Of a stretch of DNA of 64,000 nt, positions 34,507-45,045 are shown in pieces (the stretch's first letter is position 1; each line of letters starts with the position of its first letter). Under the pieces are notes generated by a model. That model was not told the DNA's origin, ran no database searches, and saw only the letters and a program-made list of their open reading frames with translations. The position numbers and the translations under genes are program-made. Origin of the DNA: Balanoglossus misakiensis (lineage: Eukaryota; Hemichordata); the NCBI GenBank assembly GCA_040954595.2, contig CM082587.2, positions 8,804,001 through 8,868,000 of the forward strand, read 5' to 3'.

Positions 34507-35935
34507 TTGTCATGTGAACTATCACCAGCCGCTTCTGCTCTTTTCAATGACTCAGGAGAGATGCGCATCTCTAAATCTAAGTCAGTTTTGAAGAACCAAA
34601 TGAAGGTTGAACTTTCAGCTAGACATGTCACTAAAGAAGCATCATGCACTGTGATTGATGGTTGCGCTCTTCTGTGGATTCATTGTTGGCCGGCATCAAG
34701 TACAATGATACAGCCCACTGTATTAGATTTTGTAAACAAATTCAAAGATCACATCGAACAGAGACTGAAAACCAGTGATGTATAATTAGTGTTAGACAGA
34801 TATGATGATTTCAGTATGAAGAGCTCTACTAGGATATCCAGAGGAAAAGAAGGAAGCAGGGTTTATCAGCTGAGTTCCACAGCGCAATTGCCTCCCAAAA
34901 AACCTGCCCTAACTGTCACACAGAATTAGAAGTAACTGTTAGAAATTATATGTAAAGACCTCCAAAGTGATACAGATTTCCATGACTGGAATACTCAAAA
35001 TCATAGGCTCATAGTAATAGGGCAAGATAACACATCCGTAGAAATGTGGTGTGGTTTTAAGGAGACATGACATGGCGACTGCACTCGAAGAAGCTGAAAA
35101 TATTATCGTACAGCAAGCGATACAAGTTGCAGTCACAGAGAAAAGGCATGTTACTGTGCTCGCAGATGACACAGATGTGTACGTTCATTTACTTCAACAT
35201 TATCTACACCAAGAATTGCAGTTACATGTACCTATGGTAATGGAATCCCCTATTAAAGAGAGAACAGTTATTGATATCCGTGCTTCTGTAGATGAACATC
35301 GGAACATCATACCAACAATACTAGCCGGCCATGCTCTAACTGGATGTGATACTGTAGCAGCTATTACTTTGGTGTTGGAAAAGGAACCATGTTGAAAGAG
35401 TTGAAATCTGGTGTTCTCTTAATTCGATTGGCGATATTGATGCTGATTGGTCAGATGTAACCAACTTTGTAGCTTCATGTTATGGACAGAGGCAAGGATT
35501 AATGTTTGGAGTAAACGAACGGGGAGACCTAGAGCAACTCACACTCCAAAACTTGCCTCGTTGCCGCCAACCACAGAGACATTCGCTGAGAATGTTAAAC
35601 GTGCTCATTGGCAGACTTGTATTTGGAAGAATGCACTAGAATTAGTTCCACCAAGCTTTGACCCCTCGAACTGTGGTTGGGTGAAGGATGAGAGTAAAAA
35701 GTTACTTTTCCCCAAAACAGTATTTTGAAATGTTCCCCTAGCTCCTGAAAGTATTTCAAAGTTAATCAGATGCTCATGTGCAAGTACTAGTCCCTGCAAA
35801 TCATCCGGATGTGGATGTAATTATGCAAAACAGGCATGCACAATATTGTGTTCCTGTCATGCAACAATTGTATGCTGTAACGAACAAACAAGAGTGATAA
35901 TGAATGAGGATGATGATACAGAGTAGCACTCACAG
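34507..35935 (+). pseudogene. Broken PIN/XPG-like ORF with Cys-rich tail
   Basis: Successive frames encode parts of one long protein: FVNKFKDHIEQRL; LDRYDDFSMKSSTRISRGKE; EEAENIIVQQAI; VTVLADDTDVYVHLLQHY; HALTGCDTVAA; DVTNFVASCYGQRQ; and a tail with CSCAS...CKSSGCGCNY...CSCHATIVCC. The acidic pattern (EEAE, DDTDV, GCD) resembles a FEN1/XPG-PIN nuclease core, which is an inference. Proteins with HALTGCDT and a terminal Cys cluster are multicopy in many marine animals and probably mobile. Stops at 34,783 and 35,392 and shifts near 34,920-35,050 and 35,390-35,480 show decay. Confidence 0.55.
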
Positions 35936-36370
35936 ACAAATCAATGCTCAATGTTTTGCAAATGAGGCTCAAAATTATTAGTTTAGATTTTTGAGCATTT
36001 TGGCTATACCTGTTTGAATGAGCCATGAGTCAAAGTCACGCCCCCATAAATATGCCTCAGTAGATTATGAGGATGATAAAATACACAACCTCAGCTGTTC
36101 AGACTATAACTTTAACCACGAAACAAACACACAAATATTGTCAGAACAATGTCTAGAACATATTTAACCATCATTTACATATAACTCAGAGAATTGGTTA
36201 TAATCTGCATTTATAAAGTCAATTTTCCTATAAAATGTGGTTTATATGTTAATTTATGCTAATTACTAGTAGTATGTACAAATATTCATTTATGATTACT
36301 AACTCGTTTGTATCGAAGCACTAAGAGAAAAACACTTTTATTATCAGACTTTTACATTATAAAGCCCATT
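35936..36370. other. No supported gene
   Basis: AT-rich DNA between the Cys-rich tail and the next LINE. Nothing is seen. Confidence 0.5.
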
Positions 36371-36375
36371 CCTAT

Positions 36376-38242
36376 TTCTCCCATTGACTTATCACCACCG
36401 TTATTTGCTTTGTTTATCAATGATTTAGCTGTTGGTTTGAAAAATCTCCAAAAAGGAGTACAGATCGGTGGTGATAATGTGTCTATCTTGTTATATGCTG
36501 ATGACATTGCAGTTATCTCTGATAATGAAGAAAATATGCAGCAAATGTTGGATTTTATTACGGATTGTTGTATAAAGTGGCAACTTCGGATAAATATCAA
36601 GAAATCCCACAGTGTTCATTTTAGAAAAAGCAGATGCTAGAAGTGATTTCATGTTTTATTTGTCAGGAGTGAAAATTGATTATGTTAACAATTGTAAATA
36701 TCTCGGGGTTATGTTTGATGAATTTTTAAATTTCAGAATTGACAGTCCTATATGCTCAATGGTGAACCTAGAAATGTTCTTTCCTAGTTTTTATTGCTAA
36801 TTTGCATTCATATGGGTCCCTAAAGCAATTTTAGCTTAGTTGCCAAAATGGCAATGTTGGGCAATTCTTCTAATTTGCATAATCAAAACTGGCCGCCAAA
36901 CACATTCTCTAAAACTAAAATTTTGATCATTATGGCTCAAAATTGTGTGTAATATATCATTTTAAGCATTTGCTTCATACGGGCAGCCAAAACAACACAA
37001 TTTTATTGTCAAAAAGAGAGTGTCGAACAACTCTACTAATTTGCATAATCAAAAATGGCCGCAAATGCCTTCAAAATTTAAATTTTGCCCTGTTAATCCC
37101 AAAATGGTGTGTTACGCCTCATTTTCAGGATTTTCATTTACATGGGCACCTTAAGCAATTTTGACTTTGTTGCCATGGCAGTATTGGACAACTCTCCTAA
37201 TTTTCATATTCCAAAAATGGCCGCCGAATGCCTTTAAAATTACCCTGTTTCTCTCTAAATGATGTGTTATGCCGACTTTTGCGTCATTGTCAGGATTTTC
37301 AGTCACATGTGCATCTAAAACAATTTCGACTTGGGCAGTATATGACAACTCTCCTAATTGGCATAATCCAAAAGTTATTATCAGAATCTGCCAATAGAGC
37401 TCTAGGTTATATTTGTTCTAAATTTAAATCCATCAAGAACATAGAATTTAAGACATTTTCGAAACTTACGACAACTTGTGTTGTTCCAATATGGATTACT
37501 GCTCAGGAGTTTGGGGTTTTAATAATTCCATGAATAGTAATGAGATACAAATAAGGGCTGTTAGATTTTATCTTGGTGTACATAGATTTGCACCTACTGC
37601 AACCGTGGTCGGAGACACTGACTGGATATCATCAAAAACTATAGGCATTATGTTAACATGGCAACACTTTGGAATAGGTTGGTTTTAAATAATTGGAGTT
37701 TTGAAATGAATGAAATCTTTAATTCTGTAGACATTGATGTACTAGAAAATGGGGGAATTTGTAATATTGATCACTTAAAAGAAAAACTCCATGCTGATAC
37801 AATTGATTCTTGGTCAAACAATACTATTAATATTCCAAAACTGCGTACTTTAATAGACAATCTAAAACGTGGTATGGAAAATAATCATATTTTTCACGTA
37901 TTCTGGATCGTAGTAAACGTTCTTTCCTAGCTCTACCCAGACTTGGAATTTTGCCTCTACGAGTTGAAACAGGCAGATTTAGAGGAGAAGCTTTGAATGA
38001 AAGAATTTGTATATTTTGTTCAGAAAATGCAGTGGAAGATGAATTTCACTTTCTTTTGCACTGTATATACTGAATATCGAGAGCATTTATTTGATATTAA
38101 TAGCAAGCATTTTACAGAGTTCCAAGATTTATCAGAAATAGAGAAACTAAAACTGCTCCTCAATGAAATGAGTCGAAGCACATCAAAATATATTGCTAAA
38201 GCTTATTGGAAACATCAGTCTATACTCTATGAAGTACGCTGA
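36376..38242 (+). mobile_element. Jockey/CR1-like LINE, 3' half, interrupted by another repeat
   Basis: The reading frame has RT palm motifs: LFALFINDLAVGL, the catalytic LLYADDIAVIS (YADD at 36,494-36,505), CIKWQLRINIKKSHSVHF and CKYLGVMFDEFL. At 36,739 the sense stops; it resumes at about 37,372 with SESANRALGYICSKFKSI, DYCSGVWGFNN, IRAVRFYLGVHRFAPTA and a Cys/His end (RICIFCSENAVEDEFHFL) in several frames. The last part is the usual jockey-type C-terminus. The gap is exactly filled by a 635-bp repeat insertion. Stops and shifts make the element inactive, and it is 5'-truncated. Confidence 0.75.
36739..37373. repeat. Satellite-like repeat inserted in a LINE
   Basis: It begins TTGACAGTCCTATATGCTCA and consists of about four diverged units of roughly 150-170 bp. 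Each unit has ATGGGCACCTTAAGCAATTT-like, TCTAATTTGCATAATC and AAAATGGCCGCCAAA-like words. A longer near copy lies at 40,711-41,575. Confidence 0.7.
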
Positions 38243-38360
38243 CTACCTATACCTTTTTGTCTCCAATTATTGTGCGTTCGATATTTTCAGATACCTGTGT
38301 AGTTTTTACTTCTTTTTGTGTGTGTATCTTGAACAGCAACTCAGATGAGAATGTATTATT

Positions 38361-38870
38361 AGGTCCCATTGGTATAGGCCTATATACCATGGGACCTTAT
38401 GGGATGGGTTGCGTCTGTATGTATGTATGGATGGATGGATGGATGGATGGATGGATGTATGTCTGTATGTCCGTCCACATCAAAAACTTGAAAACCGCTG
38501 CGCGTATCACCTCAATATTTGGTGTGTAGGTGCAGGCAGGGCTGTAGATGGGAGTTTGTCCAAACGAAGTTGCCAGGCCCAAAAATATGCAAATTAGCTT
38601 GTAAAATGTGAAATTTATCAAAACTCAACAATTAATGGTCAGATTGCTTTGAAAATTGGTATGCATGTACCTTATGTCAACCTCACACCGACCTGTAAGT
38701 GTTAAGTTGATATCATGGATGTTTTATTTTTTATGAATTTTTTAGTCTTTTTATTAAATTTATACCTTTACTTATACCTCTATGGTTAAGCTATGTCCAC
38801 GTCTTATTGTGGAATTCTGGTCTGTGCAATAGTCCTGTACAGTGACTGTCTAGTGAGCACAATGGGGCCA
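38361..38870 (+). repeat. Hairpin-headed dispersed repeat, copy 2, with ATGG microsatellite
   Basis: The head AGGTCCCATTGGTATAGG...TATACCATGGGACCT is a near-perfect inverted repeat. It is followed by an ATGG run (about 38,425-38,459), CGTCCACATCAAAAACTTGA and GCGTATCACCTCAATATTTG. The copy passes into the 240-bp array. Confidence 0.7.
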
Positions 38871-39620
38871 AAATAAAAGGCAAATTTTTGGGCTCACCTG
38901 TAACACCTGCTTAACACATTTATTATGTGCATACCTAATTCCGGGCTAACTAATAGGGCTATAGGTTTGGTTTTTGTTGAACATGGACCAGTATAGGGTC
39001 AAAATTTCTTGCCCAAATTTTGCATGACCTCAGGTGACCTTTGACCTACTTTTCCATATCTTGGCATCCAGAGCAGGTACAGACTTGGCGTTTGGAGGGT
39101 TGGGACTAAAATTGAAAAGCCAAAATTGGGGGTCACCTGTGACACCTGCATATCTCATTAATTATGTGCATACCTAATTCCAGGCTAACCAATAAGGCTG
39201 TAGGTTTGGTTTTTATTGAATATGGACCAGTATAAGGTCAAAATTTCTTGCCCAAATTTTGCATGACCTCAGGTGACCTTTGACCTACTTTATCATATCT
39301 TGGCATCCAGAGCAGGTACAGACTTCGCGTTTGGAGGGTTGGGACTAAAATTGAAAAGCCAAAATTGGGGTTCACCTGTGACACCTGCATATCTCATTAA
39401 TTATGTGCATACCTAATTCCAGGCTAACCAATAGGTCTATAGGTTTGGTTTTTGTTGAACATGGACCAGTATAGGGTCAAAATTTCTTGCCCAAATTTGG
39501 CATGATCTCAGGTGACCTTTGACCTACTTTTCCATATCTTTGCATCCTGGGCAGATATGCTTATTGCTATGTTGCTATGTGCTATGTCCTCAAATGGGAC
39601 CACAGTGTCCTTGACGCTAT
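38870..39620 (-). repeat. Tandem array with period 239-240 bp carrying DR1 motifs
   Basis: TTGGCATCCAGAGCAGGTAC occurs at 39,061 and 39,300, with a diverged third copy near 39,540. Each unit contains TGACCT T TGACCT on the plus strand (39,035-39,047; 39,274-39,286; 39,513-39,525). Units are highly alike, implying recent amplification. It is the same family as 3.9-5.3 kb in the opposite orientation. Confidence 0.75.
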
Positions 39621-40066
39621 TTTTATTTAAAGTGACTAATCAGCCCGTTGTGGCTTGGTGTATTGCACTAGTCACTATAATAAATATTATCTATCTATCT
39701 ACAATGGTTACCATTTTTTTCATGTCAGGAACCATTAGATACACCTGCTACATTCAGACTTTGTTCAAAAAATGTTCTTATACATGATTCAACTAATTTC
39801 ATTCACTCACTACAAGTATTGTACAGTTAACATTTTGATGTCATTCAACCAGGCAAATACTCTTTTTAAAACTTTGTCAAAGCCACTGCAGGCATACCTT
39901 TACTGATATTCCATGTGGCTTCAGTTCATTTTGTCTATCGATCCAATGGAGACTAGGTCATTGGCAATAGCTTCTTCTGTAAATTTGACCACTGATGTCT
40001 TGGCACTATGTTTGTATTGACTAGTTAAATATGATGTTGTTATTTTTTCTGCTTTTTCCCCTCAAG
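39621..40066. other. No supported gene
   Basis: Non-coding DNA between the repeat array and the candidate exon. It includes an ATCTATCTATCTA tract near 39,690. Confidence 0.5.
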
Positions 40067-40238
40067 ATTGTATGGAAAACATATTTTGCTGGAACCAAGA
40101 CCAATACAAACCGACTGCTGAATACTTTAACAAACACTCAAGCATTGAGAGAACAGCAAGGGGCCGGTTCATCAAGCTACCAACTGCAGAACATCACAGA
40201 GTATCTTTGGAATGAGTTCCTTAAATCATGTGAGAAAG
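40067..40238 (+). CDS. Candidate internal exon, unknown protein
   Basis: The acceptor is TTTTTCCCCTCAAG and the donor AAAG then GTATAA. The exon is 57 codons plus 1 nt, open and protein-like (IVWKTYFAGTKTNTNRLLN, EQQGAGSSSYQLQNITEYLW, NEFLKSCEK). It starts in phase 0 and ends in phase 1, so it does not join directly to the 42,005 exon, which reads in phase 0. The family is not recognised. Confidence 0.35.
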
Positions 40239-40710
40239 GTATAAACCACACCTCTTGCATCAATTGGCTACTATTGGACTAACAATGGACTAGCCAAGTG
40301 TTGTCAGAGGTGGTTCAAATGTTTGTGGACCTGAAATGTCTGCCCCGTAACAAAGCTGTTGAGAGTGATGTGAATACAGAACTGTATCAGGGCCGGGTCT
40401 GATTTTTGTTGTTTCAATGTACACACAATTATGCCTGCCGTAGCGCTAGCTGAACCACATTGGAAAAAAAAAAACAATATTGTTGACAGAAATAAATGAT
40501 TTTGGCTTTTTACACATGAATAACACTGATTCAACTAAATATCTGTGAACTACCAAAATACCACACACTCCCGAACTGATATCACACCACATTTTGAGTG
40601 TGCAAAAACAGGGTGACTGACATGCACAAGCCCACAAAAAGAGACAATCACAATTTACAGTGGACTGTGTCATCGATGATGACTTGTTTGTTGAGTACCT
40701 AATAGTTGAG

Positions 40711-41575
40711 TTGACAGTCCTATATGCTCAATGGTGAACCTAGAAATGTTCTTTCCTAGTTTTTATTGCTAATTTGCATTCATATGGGTCCCTAAAGCAA
40801 TTTTAGCTTAGTTGCCAGAATGGCAATGTTGGGCAATTCTTCTAATTTGCATAATCAAAACTGGCCGCCAAACACATTCTCTAAAAGTAAAATATATCAT
40901 TTTAAGGATTTGCTTCATATGGGCATTTAAAACAAAACAATTTTATTGTCAAAAAGAGAGTGTCAAACAACTCTACTAATTTGCATAATCAAAAATGGCC
41001 GCAAATGCCTTCAAAATTTAAATTTTGCCCTGTTAATCCCAAAATGGTGTGTTACGCCTCATTTTCAGGATTTTCATTTACATGGGCACCTTAAGCAATT
41101 TTGACTTTGTTGCCATGGCAGTATTGGACAACTCTCCTAATTTTCATATTTCAAAAATGGCCGCCGAATGCCTTTAAAATTAACATTTTACCCTGTTTCT
41201 CTCTAAATGATGTGTTATGCCGACTTATGTGTCATTTTCAGGATTTTCAGTCACATGTGCATCTAAAACAATTTCGACTTGGGCAGTATATGACAACTCT
41301 CCTAATTGGCATAATCCAAAATTCCTTAAAATTTAAATTTAAATTTTGCCATTTGTCTCAAAATGATGTGGTATGTCTCATTTTCATGATTTTCAATTAT
41401 ATGTGTATCTTAAACAATTTCGACTTGGTTACCATGACAGTATTGGCAACCCTTCTAATTAGCATAACTCAAAATGGCTGCCAAACATCTTTTCGGGAAT
41501 GTAATTTTGCCCTTCTTGTCCCAGGATCATGTGAAATACCCTATTTAATTTTTAATATATTTGTATACTCCTTTC
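40711..41575. repeat. Satellite-like repeat, second and longer copy
   Basis: It is nearly identical to 36,739-37,373 from TTGACAGTCC to GGCATAATCCAAA, with a short deletion near 40,890. It continues with one or two extra units (ATTAGCATAACTCAAAATGG, GCTGCCAAACATC). The ends are approximate. Confidence 0.7.
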
Positions 41576-42004
41576 TCTGATGTTTATTTATTTAGAACAA
41601 GTCACTTCAGTGTAAAAATTGCCGAGCCAATTCAAATGTGACGTCCTGGTTGACAATGACTGGACACTTCAAACACCTTGTTATTTATCTTGGGGTTGGC
41701 CAAATCATGCTCAGCAAATATCCATGTTAATTTTAAAGGCATTCGGCGGCAGAAGAACCAAATAGCTAAACTAATCATCAAACAAAATGTCAACAGTAGA
41801 AATGACAACATTAATTATTCACCCGTTTTTTCAGATTTCATGCTGTCTGTGGGTTTATTTCGTCAAGAACCACACGAAATAAAATCATGAAACATGCAAC
41901 ATAGCTTTGTAACACACCATAGTCGAAAATTTATAGATACAAAATTTCATGACTAATATGGATTGGAAATATATAGTTACAAGATGGGTGTGTTTATATT
42001 TCAG

Positions 42005-42110
42005 TACCCTCTGCTGAATGGATGTGAATTACTTGTAGCAACCCTAAACTGTTTGTAGCTGATGTTAGAAAAGGACTACAGAAGTTTAAGAAGACTTTTT
42101 CATCTGATAG
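42005..42110 (+). pseudogene. Second TDRD12-like helicase exon with in-frame stop
   Basis: A TTTATATTTCAG acceptor and a GATAG/GTACTG donor bound a phase-0 exon. It reads YPLLNGCELLVATLNCL, stop, LMLEKDYRSLRRLFHLI. This resembles the DEAD-box motif Ib region of TDRD12-type proteins (LLNGCxxLVxTPxxLL). The TAG at 42,056-42,058 falls where Leu-Leu/Arg is expected, and the motif Ib Pro is Leu. Either the copy is a pseudogene or the stop is a sequencing or allelic variant. The 14-kb distance from the 27,427 exon is filled by mobile elements. Confidence 0.45.
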
Positions 42111-42413
42111 GTACTGGTAATTAATTGTTGGCTTCTCGTTATCTCCACTGATGGTCATAATTATTGGTTTGCAAATTGACTTGTGTATTTTTATGCTATA
42201 GGCATGATACTTGAGTTGGCATTACTCAATTATGAAACGACCCAAAAACGACCATCATAAATTAGAGTTTGCTTGCAAAGCCGTTGGTGTAACGTTATCG
42301 ACAAAAAAACGTGAACATCATTAGACAGACCTTCTCACCCCTGCATAGAATAGTATCTGCCGTGGTCATGTGTATTGTTGTTGTTAGGCCATGTTCTGGA
42401 GCCTTGATTAAAC

Positions 42414-42676
42414 CACAGGGGGCGCTCCCTCCATGCTTTTATCGTGTGTGTGTGTGCGTTTGTTGGTTTGTCTTTAATGATTGGCATAATAAACAAGTCT
42501 CTCTTTGTTTATTGGGAGTGATGCTGTGGAGTGAAAAAAATCCCAACACAACCCTAACCGTTGAATATACCCAAACATGTCAACAAACAATGTGACCATA
42601 TTTCTTTGTTTATTATGCCAATCAATAACAACAAATAAACACAGACAATCAAATCACGGAGGGAGCGCCTCCTGTG
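42414..42676. mobile_element. MITE, 263 bp, with 7-bp target duplication ATTAAAC
   Basis: Terminal inverted repeats are CACAGGGGGCGCTCCCTCC and the mirrored GGAGGGAGCGCCTCCTGTG, one mismatch in 19. ATTAAAC is duplicated at 42,407-42,413 and 42,677-42,683. A secondary inverted pair (TTGTTTATT...AATAAACAA type) lies inside. There is no ORF. The CAGGGG-like end resembles hAT elements, although those usually duplicate 8 bp. Confidence 0.8.
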
Positions 42677-42683
42677 ATTAAAC

Positions 42684-43244
42684 CTATCCATGGGACAAGT
42701 TTTTGTTGTTTCAAATAACGTCTTACAGTCGTTATTTATTTGACGTCATTTGAGGTATGACCTTACAGTTGGGGCCTGCCATCTTTGTTTCTCGACAGTG
42801 ACTCTGAGGGCGCTCTCCATTAGTTGATTTCACTTCACATGTATCCATGCATCCATGCAATACAGGATGAAGTGAGCCCTCAGCTACAGTGCCATTTTTT
42901 CCGTCGCCTGTGGTGCCCATAATATATAAGCGCCTTTCGCCTTGTTTAGCCTAAAGTCTGCCTCCAATTATACTGTCTCCAGATCTGCTTTTTTTTCTTT
43001 TGGAGGGGGAGGGGTTGGGCACCAGATAGCTAATGCCATGAAATCCGTTTTTTTTCATGAAAATCATGTTTCTGTTATTTCTGTATCATTTCATAGTCGA
43101 GATGCATGAAAACGAAAGTATTGTATGGTTAATGCCATATGAGGGCGCTGTATATGTTTACATCAGGTAGGGCTAAATTTCAATATGGCTGCCGCTAACA
43201 ATAGACATGCAGCAGTGTAGGGAACTATACCAATTCTTATACTT
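42684..43244. other. No supported gene
   Basis: Unique-looking non-coding DNA. Nothing is seen beyond short homopolymers. Confidence 0.5.
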
Positions 43245-44345
43245 GTACCTCTATAGTAAGGCTATGGCCACCTGGGATTTGGGATTCATGCCCAATATCT
43301 CAAAATCTGCCAGGCTGATCAAGTTCAAATTTGTGTGCAGGTAGCCTACCTTCCACCGACAATCGTTTTCAGCAAAAAAAAAATAATATGAAAAATCGAC
43401 CGATTTTTTTATATTAATTGTTTTAATGAAATTTGTACCTACACTTATACCTCTATTGTTAAGCTATGTTCACATCTTATTGTGGAACTCAAGTCTGTGC
43501 AATGGTCCTGTACAGTGACTATCTATTGGCAAGTAAGCAGCATGGGACCAAAATAAAAAGGTTTATTTCGGGGTCACCCGTAACACCTGCTTAACTCACT
43601 GATTATGTGCATACCGAATTCCAGGCGAACCAATAGGGCTGGAATTTTGGTTTTTGTTAGACCTGGACCAGTATGGGGTCAAATTTCTTTTGCCCAAATT
43701 TTAGGTAACCTCAGATGACCTTTGATCTACGTAACTTCCTATATGTTGGCATCAAGAACAGGTACAGCATTGGCGTTTGGAGGGATGGGAGCAAAACGAA
43801 AAGCCAAATTTTGGGGTCACCTGTGACACCTGCTTTATAACTCATTAATTTTGTGCATACCTAATTCTAGGCTAACCAATAGGGCTAGAGGTTCGCTTTT
43901 GTTGAACATGGACCAGTATGGGGTCAAAAATTCTGCTAAGATTTTGGGTGACCTAATGTGACCTTTGACCTACTTTCCCATATCTCGGCATCCAGAGCAG
44001 GTACAGCCTTGGCATTTGGCGGGATGGGACTAAAATGAAAAGTCAAATTTTGAGATCACCTGACATACACCTGCTTATCTAATAATTATGTGCATACCTA
44101 ATTCCAGGCAAACCAATAGGGCTAGAGCTCTGGTTTTTATTGGACCTGAACCAGTATGTGGTCATTTTTTTTGCCCGAATTTTAGGTGACCTCAGATGAC
44201 CTTTGAAATTAATATGACATAAATGCGAATTACTACATAACTTAAGGGCCTACTGACTTTATATTTGGTGAGAATAAGCGCACATATGTACTGGTTACCC
44301 TTATGTTGCTATGTGCTATTCGGGCTTGGGCCTCGCTATTGCTGC
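43245..44345 (-). repeat. Reverse-oriented copy of the DR1-bearing repeat element
   Basis: Tandem units of about 240 bp (GGCATCAAGAACAGGTACAG at 43,747; GGCATCCAGAGCAGGTACAG at 43,988) lead to the terminal GGGCTTGGGCCTCGC and GCTGCTTGCAGCT words at 44,330. These are the reverse complement of the element head at 3.87 kb. One perfect DR1 lies at 43,959-43,971; others are mutated. The gypsy element is inserted 38 bp beyond its end. Confidence 0.65.
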
Positions 44346-44379
44346 TTGCAGCTATATTTCTCTCTTCGGTGCTATTGAT

Positions 44380-44383
44380 ATTC
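44380..44383. repeat. Target-site duplication ATTC (left)
   Basis: The same four bases flank the right end at 52,454-52,457. This fits the 4-6 bp duplications made by Ty3/gypsy integrases. Confidence 0.8.
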
Positions 44384-45024
44384 TGTAACGGCCTTGTTGA
44401 TCCATTGAATTTGTATACATGTATATCTGTATGTATGTTATACCTGTATCTTATAGTAATTAGTTATTCAATTATTCATATGACGTAATAGTACTTACCT
44501 TCAATTGGTTGATCTTAATTATATGCAAACCACCTGGAAGTTTCATTTGACCAATGAACACAAGCTAATCTGGCACTATGATGTAATTGCTGATATAAAA
44601 GGACATGGTGCATAAAATTGGTCAGTTCACCTCTGTAGCCAGACCGGCCACACACGTTGGAACTGACATGTATTTGTTCCATTTCAGGTTAGTTTCCTTG
44701 TACCTTACCTGTTGCTTGAAGCTTTGTATTTTGGTGCATTCTACCGACTCATTTCAGCACAAGTAATTGGTGTCGTTAACTTGCGTCAATTTTCCAATTG
44801 TATGTCTATATTTTTCACTTGAATGAATTTTGGTGTATTCTGTTGGAGGTGAACTCCCATACATGTGTGTAATTTAGAGTTCACCTCTGTAGCCAGACCG
44901 GCCACACACGTTGGAACTGACATGTATTTGTTCCATTTCAGTTATTAAATGTAAGGCCTATGTCTTTGTTACCCGTAACCTGTTTGGTGTGAATATGTTG
45001 GAATGAACGGCGACAACCGTGACA
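44384..45024 (+). repeat. 5' LTR, 641 bp, TGTAAC...GTGACA
   Basis: The LTR starts TG and ends CA. A TATA box (TATAAAAG, 44,594-44,601) lies about 28 bp before an initiator-like TCAGTTC (44,622-44,628), which probably marks the U3/R boundary. ATTAAA at 44,943 is a possible polyadenylation signal. Two identical 64-nt copies (44,624-44,687 and 44,878-44,941) lie inside. Confidence 0.93.
44594..44628 (+). promoter_or_regulatory. LTR core promoter: TATA box plus initiator
   Basis: TATAAAAG is followed at about the usual 28-30 bp by TCAGTTC, a match to the metazoan initiator consensus. The first 64-nt repeat begins exactly at the initiator A, supporting the start of R there. Confidence 0.6.
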
Positions 45025-45026
45025 AA

Positions 45027-45045
45027 TGGCGTAGTCGGCAGGATT
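45027..45045 (+). other. Primer-binding site for tRNA-Ser
   Basis: Two bases after the LTR, TGGCGTAGTCGGCAGGATT is complementary over 19 nt to the 3' end (CCA included) of the metazoan tRNA-Ser that begins GTAGTCG (AGA/TGA type). The match is to the conserved acceptor and T-arm as I know it; the host tRNA itself is not in the window. Confidence 0.75.

Noticed and set aside
38870-39560. Regular 240-bp spacing considered as a CRISPR array
   Set aside because: Units are contiguous tandem repeats with no unique spacers, in a eukaryotic context.
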